From: Aquificota bacterium
GTDB lineage: Bacteria; Aquificota; Aquificia; Aquificales; Aquificaceae
Direction of reading: 5' to 3'
Assembly (NCBI GenBank): GCA_024280065.1
Contig: JAJRQX010000146.1
Span: forward strand, 1 to 10,594
Length of the DNA: 10,594 nucleotides
The notes below the pieces were generated by a model. That model had not been told where the DNA came from, did no database searches, and saw only the letters and a program-made list of their open reading frames with translations. Position numbers and translations under genes: made by a program. Of the stretch, positions 5,019-10,594 are shown in pieces (the stretch's first letter is position 1; every line of letters starts with the position of its first letter).

Positions 5019-6914
5019 GTGGTATTCGGGGATGTGGTCCTTGAACCAGTTGAGGCGAAAGCGTCAAGGGAGGTCCTGACGAGCTACGAGTTCACCGAGT
5101 CACACCCAGAAGACTTAGGCTCCGCCCTTATCAGACTTGAGGGTGTCTGGAGACTGAGGAAAGGAGGTATAGCTAATGATGTGGTCATCAGAGGGTTCCA
5201 GGGAAACGACCTGAGCGTGGTGGTAGACTCATCAAGGTTATTCGGAGCCTGCCCCAACAGAATGGACCCTCCCGTCTTCCACGTGGACCTATCTGAGGTA
5301 AGGGAGATAAGGGTGGTGAAGGGACCGTTTGATGTAAAAAACTACGGGTCCATAGGTGGGACAGTTGAGCTGATCACAGAAAGGCCACGGAAGGGCTTTA
5401 GGATCAAACTCAGCACCATCGGAGGCTCCTTTGAACATCTGAACCCAAACCTGAAGCTTTCCTACAGGAACGGTAGAGGATACCTTCTACTCGGGTACTC
5501 CTACAGGTTCTCAAAGCCATACAGGACAGGTGAGGGAAAGAGGTTCACCGAGTACACAAACTACAAGGAGGCCTTCAGGGACACAACAGCCTTCAGCCTA
5601 AACACGGGGTGGGTGAAGGTGGGTCTTAACCTCTCGGAAACGACCTCCATGGAAGTCTCCTACACATTCCAGCGGATAAGGGATGTTTTATACCCCTACC
5701 TTCTGATGGACTCTCCCGAAGATAACGCTGACAGGATAAACCTGAGGCTGAGGTCCAAAGAACTGACCGTTCAGTTCTACTTCTCCCGTGTTTACCACCG
5801 CATGGACAACACCAAGAGGACTGCCCCCATGTTCATGGAGACGGTGGCGAGGACCAGGACCGTTGGCTTTAAGGTTCTATACACCCTCGGGAACATCACC
5901 TTCGGTCTTGAAGGGTTTAGGTGGGACTGGTCCTCGGACACGACCCTCGGAACAAAGATCCAGCACACGCTCCCGGACACTTACCTCTCCAATGCGGGCA
6001 TCTTTCTTGAGGCTTCAAGAAAGGTCTCGGACAGAGTATCCTTTAAAGGCGGTCTCAGGCTTGACAGAACGGAAACTAAAGCGGACCCCGGCAAAGCCAA
6101 TACGGACCTCTACTACACCTACCACAATACAAGGGACACCTCGGCGGTAGACACATACCCATCAGGAAACCTTCAGGTGGTTATAAAACCCGCTGAAGGT
6201 ATTGATCTATTCCTTGGAGCAGGATACGGAGTGAGGTCGCCCGACCCTCAGGAGAGATACTTCGCCCTTGACAGACCTGCAGGTCCCGACTGGGTGGGGA
6301 ACCCAAAGCTTAAACCTTCTAAGAACACAGAACTGGACGTGGGTCTTGAGCTGAGGAGAGGGGTGTTCTCCCTAAAAGGATCTCTGTTCGCCAGCTACGT
6401 GAAGGACTTCATAACCCTTGTAAGTCTTGGAACGGAGGCCAAGAGTTATGCCAATGTGGATGCGAGGTTTTTCGGGGGCGAGCTTTCGGGAAACATAGCC
6501 CTGACGGACACCCTCTTCTTAAGCGGTGGCCTCTCCTACGTTATGGCCACAAAGGAAACGGACCCATCAAGGAACATAAGAGACAAGGACGTTGCAGAGA
6601 TACCTCCCTTAAAGGGGAGGGCGTCTATCAGATACGATACAGGGGAGAGGTTTCTTGAGCTTGAGGTCCTGGTGGCTGGAACACAGGACAGGGTGGACTC
6701 GGACCTCAGCGAGACGAAAACACCAGGCTGGGCCATTCTGAACCTGAAGGGTGGTTTTGACATGGGAAGCTTCCGCCTTACCGCAGGTGTTGACAACCTC
6801 CTCAACAAGTTCTACTACGAGCACCTCTCCTACCTGAGGGACCCTTTCTCTGCAGGGATCAAAGTTCCAGAGCCGGGGAGAAGGTTCTTCCTGAACCTGA
6901 GTTATACTTTCTGA
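5019..6914 (+). CDS. TonB-dependent outer-membrane receptor, OprC/NosA-like (probable copper)
   Basis: This is a predicted outer-membrane beta-barrel that takes up its ligand with energy from TonB. It has 631 residues: a TonB-box-like start (DVVLEPVEA, 5-13), a plug (about 20-125, with VVIRGFQGNDLSVVVD and VVKGP...GSIGGTVELIT) and a barrel (about 130-631) ending in Phe as outer-membrane proteins usually do. The plug has GACPNRMDPP, giving Cys78-x3-Met82, and the barrel has YHRMDN, giving His260-x-Met262. This CxxxM plus HxM pair is the copper-binding set of Pseudomonas OprC; MDPP and MDN also recur in that family, as I recall. Methionines 271 and 273 follow in PMFME. The protein is oddly missing a signal peptide: the GTG start at 5019 has a strong Shine-Dalgarno, yet the mature-type sequence begins at once. 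It is probably paired with the divergent exbB-exbD-tonB. Receptor type is firm, copper likely, not proven. Confidence 0.9.
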   Translation: MVFGDVVLEPVEAKASREVLTSYEFTESHPEDLGSALIRLEGVWRLRKGGIANDVVIRGFQGNDLSVVVDSSRLFGACPNRMDPPVFHVDLSEVREIRVVKGPFDVKNYGSIGGTVELITERPRKGFRIKLSTIGGSFEHLNPNLKLSYRNGRGYLLLGYSYRFSKPYRTGEGKRFTEYTNYKEAFRDTTAFSLNTGWVKVGLNLSETTSMEVSYTFQRIRDVLYPYLLMDSPEDNADRINLRLRSKELTVQFYFSRVYHRMDNTKRTAPMFMETVARTRTVGFKVLYTLGNITFGLEGFRWDWSSDTTLGTKIQHTLPDTYLSNAGIFLEASRKVSDRVSFKGGLRLDRTETKADPGKANTDLYYTYHNTRDTSAVDTYPSGNLQVVIKPAEGIDLFLGAGYGVRSPDPQERYFALDRPAGPDWVGNPKLKPSKNTELDVGLELRRGVFSLKGSLFASYVKDFITLVSLGTEAKSYANVDARFFGGELSGNIALTDTLFLSGGLSYVMATKETDPSRNIRDKDVAEIPPLKGRASIRYDTGERFLELEVLVAGTQDRVDSDLSETKTPGWAILNLKGGFDMGSFRLTAGVDNLLNKFYYEHLSYLRDPFSAGIKVPEPGRRFFLNLSYTF

Positions 6915-7670
6915 ATGGGAAAGGTAGCTCTAATAACAGGTGTAAGACGTATAGGAAGGTTCATAGCTGAAGCCCTGGCGGAGAAAGGTTACAATCTTGC
7001 GGTAGTTTACAGAAGCTCTGAAGAGGAGGTCAGGAAGCTTGAAAAGACTGTAAAGGAAAAGGGATCGGATATACTCACTCTAAGGGCAGACCTCACGCAG
7101 ATCTCAGCCTGCAGGGAGATAGTTTACAGAACTCTCGCCGAGTTCGGGAGGGTGGACGCCTTCATCCACCTTGCCTCTCCTTACGAGAAGACACCCATAG
7201 ATTCCATGACGGAAGAGGATCTGAGACGCCACATGGGGCCTATAGCGGAGGCCTTCCTCTTTATATCCTTAGAGATCTATAAGGCTATGATGAGGAATGA
7301 GGGGGAGGTGAAGGGGAGGATCATCGCTTTCGGAGACTGGGCGGTGGATCACACACCTTACAGAGGCTACACAGCCTACTTCGTGGCAAAGGGGGCACTC
7401 CATACCGCGGTTAGGGTACTCGCAAAGGAGTTCGCACCCTACGTTCTTGTGAACTGCATAGCCCTCGGACCCACCCTGAAGCCTGAGGATCTGGATGTTA
7501 AAGACTGGGAAAAGATACTGAAGAGCACACCCCTCAGGAGAGAGGTCCCCGTTGAGGACGTTGTCAGTCTCGTGATCTACCTCCTTGAGGTATGTAGCAT
7601 GACAGGTGAGATCATAAAACTTGACAGCGGTAGGCACGTGGCCGGGTCCGGGACGGGGTCTCTGGTATGA
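6915..7670 (+). CDS. Short-chain dehydrogenase/reductase of pteridine-reductase (PTR1/FolM) type
   Basis: This cytoplasmic NADPH-dependent reductase probably acts on a pterin or similar heterocycle. Its 251 residues form one Rossmann domain. TGVRRIG (8-14) is the nucleotide loop; the extra arginines and the RSS after strand 2 (33-35) favour NADPH. HLASPY (85-90) replaces the usual NNAG. The catalytic set is Asp141-Tyr155-Lys159 (GDWA and YFVAK): the normal SDR serine is Asp, as in trypanosomatid PTR1 and related reductases, and the Y-x3-K spacing is kept. GRHVAG (239-244) resembles the C-terminal GG end of the family. The ATG directly follows the receptor's TGA with no gap and no clear Shine-Dalgarno, suggesting coupled translation. 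The stop overlaps the next gene by 4 bp. A dihydromonapterin or dihydrofolate reductase role is plausible, but substrate is inferred only from the active-site pattern. Confidence 0.85.
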   Translation: MGKVALITGVRRIGRFIAEALAEKGYNLAVVYRSSEEEVRKLEKTVKEKGSDILTLRADLTQISACREIVYRTLAEFGRVDAFIHLASPYEKTPIDSMTEEDLRRHMGPIAEAFLFISLEIYKAMMRNEGEVKGRIIAFGDWAVDHTPYRGYTAYFVAKGALHTAVRVLAKEFAPYVLVNCIALGPTLKPEDLDVKDWEKILKSTPLRREVPVEDVVSLVIYLLEVCSMTGEIIKLDSGRHVAGSGTGSLV

Positions 7671-8299
7671 AGAAGGCGGTTGTCCTCTTCAGCGCGGGTG
7701 TTGAAAGCACCTCTCTCCTAGTTCACTACCTTAAGAAGGACTTTTACGTCTATCCGGTTTACATCAGAGCTGGTATGCCTTGGGAGAGTGTGGAGAGAGG
7801 GTATGCCATTAAGGTCTGGTTTAGGCTGAAGAAACAGTATAAGAACATGTCACCCTTAAGAACCCTCTTCATGGAAGTAGGTCCGGCAAGGCACAGGTTC
7901 ATACCCCTTGACGACAGCCAAATTGAGATCCCTCTGAGGAACATGGTCCTTACCGTAAAGACCGCCCTCGTGGCCCTGAGAAAAGGAGCGGAAGTCATAG
8001 GCATAGGGAGCTTAGGCGTATACCCCTTTCCGGATAACAACAGGGACTACTTTGACGCCCTTCAGAGACTCATATCCGAAGGTGCAAGGAGGGAGATAAG
8101 GATAGAGACCCCCTTCATGGGTATGGAGAAGTGGGAGGTGATAAGAACTTTTAAGGACTCGGCCCCCTTTGAGCTGACCTTCTCCTGTGCCAGTCCGGTG
8201 AAAGGTATCCACTGCGGTGTGTGTGCCAAATGCAGGGAGAGGAAGGAAGGATTTTTAAAAGCGGGCGTTGAAGATCCTACCCCTTACATGTCCTCATAA
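7667..8299 (+). CDS. QueC/ExsB-like PP-loop ATP-binding protein
   Basis: This protein is related to 7-cyano-7-deazaguanine (preQ0) synthase QueC, which uses ATP to turn a carboxylate into a nitrile in queuosine/deazapurine synthesis. It has 210 residues, near QueC's usual 220-235. The N-terminal PP-loop motif is FSAGVEST (8-15) where QueC normally has SGGxDS, so both the second Gly and the Asp are changed. LRNMVL (90-95) matches the QueC GRN region. The C-terminal zinc knot is intact: Cys174-x8-Cys183-x2-Cys186-x2-Cys189, followed by R-x3-EGFLKAG as in QueC. Its ATG overlaps the reductase stop (ATGA, 7667-7670), and its 3' end overlaps the convergent DUF465-like gene by 23 bp. It may be a divergent QueC or a paralogue modifying another substrate. 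Family is fairly sure; reaction is not. Confidence 0.82.
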   Translation: MKKAVVLFSAGVESTSLLVHYLKKDFYVYPVYIRAGMPWESVERGYAIKVWFRLKKQYKNMSPLRTLFMEVGPARHRFIPLDDSQIEIPLRNMVLTVKTALVALRKGAEVIGIGSLGVYPFPDNNRDYFDALQRLISEGARREIRIETPFMGMEKWEVIRTFKDSAPFELTFSCASPVKGIHCGVCAKCRERKEGFLKAGVEDPTPYMSS

Positions 8300-8504
8300 A
8301 CTCCCTTATCCTCTCCTCCATCAGGTCTTTATAGTACAGTTTCTGTTTCTTTAACTTCTCTATCTCAAGCTCAAGGTCGTGGGTCATCGGGTGGTGTTTC
8401 TCAAGTTTGGCTACCCGCTTGTCAAGCTCATCGTGTTTGTCCTTCCACTCTCTGAACTGGGGATCCTCTTCATACAGCTTCTTTACTATCTCTTCACGGT
8501 TCAT
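8277..8504 (-). CDS. DUF465/YdcH-like small coiled-coil protein
   Basis: This 75-residue, highly charged, probably all-helical protein fits the DUF465 pattern: an N-terminal helix with DPQFREWKDKHDELDKRVAKLE (about 14-35; compare the family's HPEF..L...H..LD..I..LE), a short turn, then a second helix with LEIEKLKKQKLYYKDLMEERI (about 45-65; compare IE.LKK.KL.LKD.I). It would form a helical hairpin or short coiled coil in the cytoplasm. Function is unknown for the family. Its ATG overlaps the stop of the membrane-protein gene (8501-8504), with a GGGGGA Shine-Dalgarno (about 8511-8516) 6 nt upstream. Its 3' end overlaps the QueC-like gene on the other strand, so it is the last gene of the purA operon. 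Confidence 0.8.
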   Translation of the reverse strand: MNREEIVKKLYEEDPQFREWKDKHDELDKRVAKLEKHHPMTHDLELEIEKLKKQKLYYKDLMEERIREFMRTCKG

Positions 8505-8917
8505 ACCACGTCCCCCTTTTTGGGTCTAAAGATAATTAAACCACACAGGGAGATAACATAGCCCATGATGAGGGCCGGAAGGTTGCCCGCAAAGATGTAA
8601 AAGAGAAAGGCGACACAAAAGGGAATACTCAGGAGAACATAGCTCCAGAAGTATACCCTGACCGCGAGGTAGCTCCAGAGTTTTTCAGAGGTCCTCACCG
8701 GAAACCTTCTCCTGAGCAGATAAGAGATCAGGAAGGCGAAAACCCCGGTCACGATCTCTATCCCGTAGATGTAAAGGAGAAGCTTCGGAACAACGGGCAT
8801 TGCCATGAAGCTGTATGTAGCTGTGGATGCTATAAAGAGGAGCGTTATGGTGAAGATAAATGCTAAGTTGAGGTGCCTGGCCCTCCTTACGAAGGCCTCA
8901 GCTCCGGTCTTAGCCAT
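8501..8917 (-). CDS. Four-helix integral membrane protein of unknown function
   Basis: I do not recognise this family. The chosen start (ATG 8917, MAKTGAEAFV) gives 138 residues. An earlier in-frame ATG at 9055 would add a 46-residue hydrophilic, His/Glu/Arg-rich stretch lying inside purA, which looks like a frame shadow of the purA 3' end. Four hydrophobic segments are evident: about 17-37, 45-68, 84-109 and 113-130. Basic clusters at RR (11-12), RRR (69-71) and RPKK (131-134) suggest both ends are cytoplasmic. Many aromatic residues (YIYG, YFWSY, FYIF) line the helices; no catalytic or metal-binding motif stands out. It overlaps purA by 31 bp and the DUF465-like gene by 4 bp. A moderate GAGGG Shine-Dalgarno precedes it at a long spacing. 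Confidence 0.75.
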   Translation of the reverse strand: MAKTGAEAFVRRARHLNLAFIFTITLLFIASTATYSFMAMPVVPKLLLYIYGIEIVTGVFAFLISYLLRRRFPVRTSEKLWSYLAVRVYFWSYVLLSIPFCVAFLFYIFAGNLPALIMGYVISLCGLIIFRPKKGDVV

Positions 8918-10176
8918 AGATACTCTTCCCTCTCGGGACCTGTAGACAGCATGACCACGGGAACGCCCGTGAAATCCTCTATGAGCTTTATATAGTCTTT
9001 CGCCTCCGGTGGTAGGTCCTTCATGTTCCTTATGCCCTTCGTGTTCCTGAGCCACCCTTTCAGAGTCTCATAGACGGGTCTGCACCTCTCAAGGGTCGTA
9101 ATGCTCGCTGGGAAGTGTTCTATCCTCTCCCCTTCACACTCATAGCCCACGCAGACCTTTATCTCCTCAAAGGAGTCAAGGACGTCAAGCTTTGTAATTA
9201 TCAGGCCGTCAAGCTGGTTCACCCTGACCGCGTGTTTCAGGACTACCAGGTCAAGCCATCCACATCTCCTCGGTCTTCCAGTCGTTGAACCGAACTCGCC
9301 ACCCAGGTCTCTTAGCCTTTCTCCCTCTTCACCTTTTAGCTCAGTCGGAAAGGGTCCACCTCCAACCCTCGTCGTGTATGCCTTGGCTACGCCCACAAAG
9401 TATGCATCCGAGAAGAACTTGGGAGATAGTCCCGTCCCGTTGGCGAGGCCGAGGGCAGAGGAGTTGGAGGAGGTAACGAATGGATAGGTACCCATATCCA
9501 CGTCAAGCATAGTCCCCTGAGCGCCCTCAAAGATCATGCTCCTGTCCGTCTCCCAGAGGATCCTTGAGACATCCCTTACCATGTACCTGTATTTCTCGTA
9601 TATCCTGAGGAGGGAGGAGAGGGTCTCCTCAAGGTTCACGGTGAGGGTCTCCCCGAAGACACCCTCCGCCAGGCTCTTCACGAAGTAAAAGTTCTCCTCA
9701 AGAAGGTCCTTCAGTCTCTCCTTGTCTTCAAGGTCCGCTATCCTTATACCTTTCCTCCCGAACTTGAACATGTAGGCTGGACCTATACCTCTCAGGGTAG
9801 TTCCTATACCACCCCTCCTCTCAAAGAGCCTGTCCAATACTTTGTGGTATGGCATGACCAAATGAGCCCTGTCGCTTATGAAGACCCTCCCTTTCCACTC
9901 AACTCCCAGTTTTTTAAGGTTCTCAAGCTCCCTGTCAAGGACCTCAAGGTCCACCACCATACCCTGGGTTATTAAACCCGTAACGTGCGGGTGGAGTATG
10001 CCTGTCGGGAGCAGATGGAGTATGACCTTCTTACCCTTGTAGATGACCGTGTGTCCGGCGTTGCTCCCCCCCTGGTACCTTATGACCATATCGTAGCTCT
10101 CGGAGAGGAGATCCACTATCTTTCCCTTTCCCTCATCACCCCACTGGGCTCCCAGTATAACCAGTTTCCTTTTCAT
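8887..10176 (-). CDS. purA: Adenylosuccinate synthetase PurA
   Basis: This cytoplasmic enzyme condenses IMP and aspartate with GTP to form adenylosuccinate, the first committed step from IMP to AMP. At 429 residues it is the normal length and shows every hallmark. The phosphate loop GAQWGDEGKGK (9-19) contains catalytic Asp14, and NAGHTV (39-44) contains catalytic His42. It also has GTTLRGIGPAY (125-135), FEGAQGTMLDVDMGTYPFVT (216-235), TRVGGGPFPTE (269-279), TTGRPRRCGW (298-307) for nucleotide/aspartate binding, and the C-terminal STGPEREE (411-418). The start ATG at 10176 lacks a good Shine-Dalgarno. It is divergent from an IclR-type regulator across 34 bp and overlaps the downstream membrane-protein gene by 31 bp, heading a three-gene operon. 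Whether the neighbouring regulator controls it is unknown. Confidence 0.98.
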   Translation of the reverse strand: MKRKLVILGAQWGDEGKGKIVDLLSESYDMVIRYQGGSNAGHTVIYKGKKVILHLLPTGILHPHVTGLITQGMVVDLEVLDRELENLKKLGVEWKGRVFISDRAHLVMPYHKVLDRLFERRGGIGTTLRGIGPAYMFKFGRKGIRIADLEDKERLKDLLEENFYFVKSLAEGVFGETLTVNLEETLSSLLRIYEKYRYMVRDVSRILWETDRSMIFEGAQGTMLDVDMGTYPFVTSSNSSALGLANGTGLSPKFFSDAYFVGVAKAYTTRVGGGPFPTELKGEEGERLRDLGGEFGSTTGRPRRCGWLDLVVLKHAVRVNQLDGLIITKLDVLDSFEEIKVCVGYECEGERIEHFPASITTLERCRPVYETLKGWLRNTKGIRNMKDLPPEAKDYIKLIEDFTGVPVVMLSTGPEREEYLWLRPELRPS

Positions 10177-10191
10177 CCAGACTACTAATTG

Positions 10192-10202
10192 TATAATAGG
10201 AG
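10192..10202 (+). promoter_or_regulatory. TATAAT -10 box merged with Shine-Dalgarno AGGAG
   Basis: TATAAT at 10192-10197 is followed immediately by AGGAG (10198-10202), 8 nt before the IclR-type ATG at 10211. Either element looks good alone, but a transcript started by this -10 would begin near 10203-10206 and omit the AGGAG. The weak TTTTCA at 10170-10175 (16-bp spacer) is the best -35. The reverse strand over the same bases reads TATTAT and could serve purA. Confidence 0.45.
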
Positions 10203-10210
10203 TTTAAACT
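10201..10210. promoter_or_regulatory. Perfect 10-bp palindrome before the IclR-type gene
   Basis: AGTTTAAACT directly abuts the ATG at 10211 and sits in the purA/IclR divergent region. It is a possible autoregulatory operator half, but at 10 bp it could easily be chance. Confidence 0.25.
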
Positions 10211-10594
10211 ATGCACCGGGACAAGAGCTTCTACCTGATCCAGAACGTTGACCACGCTCTTAGGATACTCTTCCTAATAGAAGAGGAACCGAGAAGCGTT
10301 GAAGACCTTCAGAAGGAAACCGGTCTCAAGCCCGAGAGGATAGAGAGGATCCTTGAAACCTTCGTTGAGAGGGAGTGGGTTTCCTACCAGGAGGAGTCTG
10401 GCAAGTACATGCTCGGTGTGAAGTGTTTTGAACTGGGCAGGGCCTACTTTGAGCACTTGGACGTGAGGAACTTGGCGAGACCGATCCTCAGGAAGGTGGT
10501 TGAAAGGCTCAAGGAGAACTCCTATCTGACCACGAGAATAGGCTACGAGGTTCTCTACATAGAGAAGCAGGAGGTTGAGAGGGAAGTGGGGATC
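10211..10594 (+). CDS. IclR-family transcriptional regulator, 3'-truncated
   Basis: This is a DNA-binding regulator whose reading frame is open to the window edge; 128 residues are visible, about half the family's usual ~250. The N-terminus (MHRDKSFYLIQNVDHALRIL) matches the IclR opening with helix 1 of the winged helix. The recognition-helix region is TGLKPERIERILETFVER (37-54), followed by the wing EESGKYMLGVKCFELG (61-76), where Y-x-LG and LG are hallmarks. The effector-binding domain begins near DVRNLARPILRKVVERL (84-100), with YEVLYIEKQ (112-120) corresponding to the family's strand after the linker. The ATG at 10211 has AGGAG 8 nt upstream. It diverges from purA across 34 bp and could regulate itself, purA, or unseen genes downstream. 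The effector cannot be guessed from this half. Confidence 0.85.
   Translation, partial: MHRDKSFYLIQNVDHALRILFLIEEEPRSVEDLQKETGLKPERIERILETFVEREWVSYQEESGKYMLGVKCFELGRAYFEHLDVRNLARPILRKVVERLKENSYLTTRIGYEVLYIEKQEVEREVGI

Noticed and set aside
8918..9055. Longer N-terminus for the membrane protein (ATG at 9055), His/Glu-rich and metal-binding-looking
   Set aside because: The HEGHKEHEG stretch is the purA C-terminal coding region read in another frame; the short start at 8917 fits the membrane topology.
9285..9476. Open frames on the plus strand within purA and on both strands within the receptor and murE
   Set aside because: They are antisense or out-of-frame to strongly conserved proteins and show no domain features of their own.
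1..10594. CRISPR arrays, tRNA/rRNA genes, insertion sequences, riboswitches
   Set aside because: No regularly spaced repeats, cloverleaf-like sequence, transposase or terminal inverted repeats were seen, and gaps are too short (at most about 65 bp) to hold a riboswitch.

Overview
This is a compact, gene-dense stretch of a thermophilic bacterial chromosome. It has eleven complete protein genes plus one gene cut at each end, and no intergenic gap longer than about 65 bp. Arginine is mostly AGG/AGA, isoleucine is often ATA, the proteins are rich in Lys, Glu and Val, and many genes overlap by 4 to 47 bp. Together with unrelated genes packed into the same operons, this suggests a hyperthermophilic member of the Aquificaceae. 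The base composition, about half G+C by eye, would suit a Hydrogenivirga-like genus. The placement is an inference from style and protein character, not from a marker gene. No rRNA, tRNA, CRISPR array, insertion sequence or phage gene was seen.

Layout, left to right. Positions 1-1167 (+) hold the 3' part of an M23 zinc endopeptidase. It converges, overlapping by 9 bp, on a minus-strand operon that reads leftward from 4955 to 1159: exbB, exbD, tonB-like, murE, an unrecognised 87-residue protein, and a histidine phosphatase. A 63-bp AT-rich divergent promoter region (4956-5018) separates this from a plus-strand operon at 5019-8299. That operon encodes a TonB-dependent outer-membrane receptor, a short-chain reductase of pteridine-reductase type, and a QueC-like PP-loop protein. 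Converging on it from the right is a second minus-strand operon (10176 to 8277): purA, a four-helix membrane protein, and a small DUF465-like coiled coil. At the right edge an IclR-type regulator starts at 10211, divergent from purA, and runs off the window. It is a real gene even though no stop codon is visible.

The most informative unit is the divergent TonB locus at 3439-8299. The receptor carries a CxxxM motif in its plug and an HxM motif in its barrel. These are the two halves of the copper site known from the Pseudomonas OprC/NosA family, so the locus looks like a self-contained copper-import system: receptor on one side, ExbB-ExbD-TonB energiser on the other, both controlled from one short region. 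That region contains two overlapping palindromes (4980-5004) that look like a metalloregulator operator. Two oddities deserve attention. The receptor reading frame starts with a good Shine-Dalgarno but encodes no signal peptide. The receptor is also followed, with no gap, by a pteridine-reductase-like enzyme and a QueC-like enzyme with an altered ATP-loop motif, a pairing not explained by copper uptake alone.

The other genes are housekeeping: cell-wall synthesis (MurE), cell-wall hydrolysis (M23), AMP synthesis (PurA), and small conserved proteins of unknown role.
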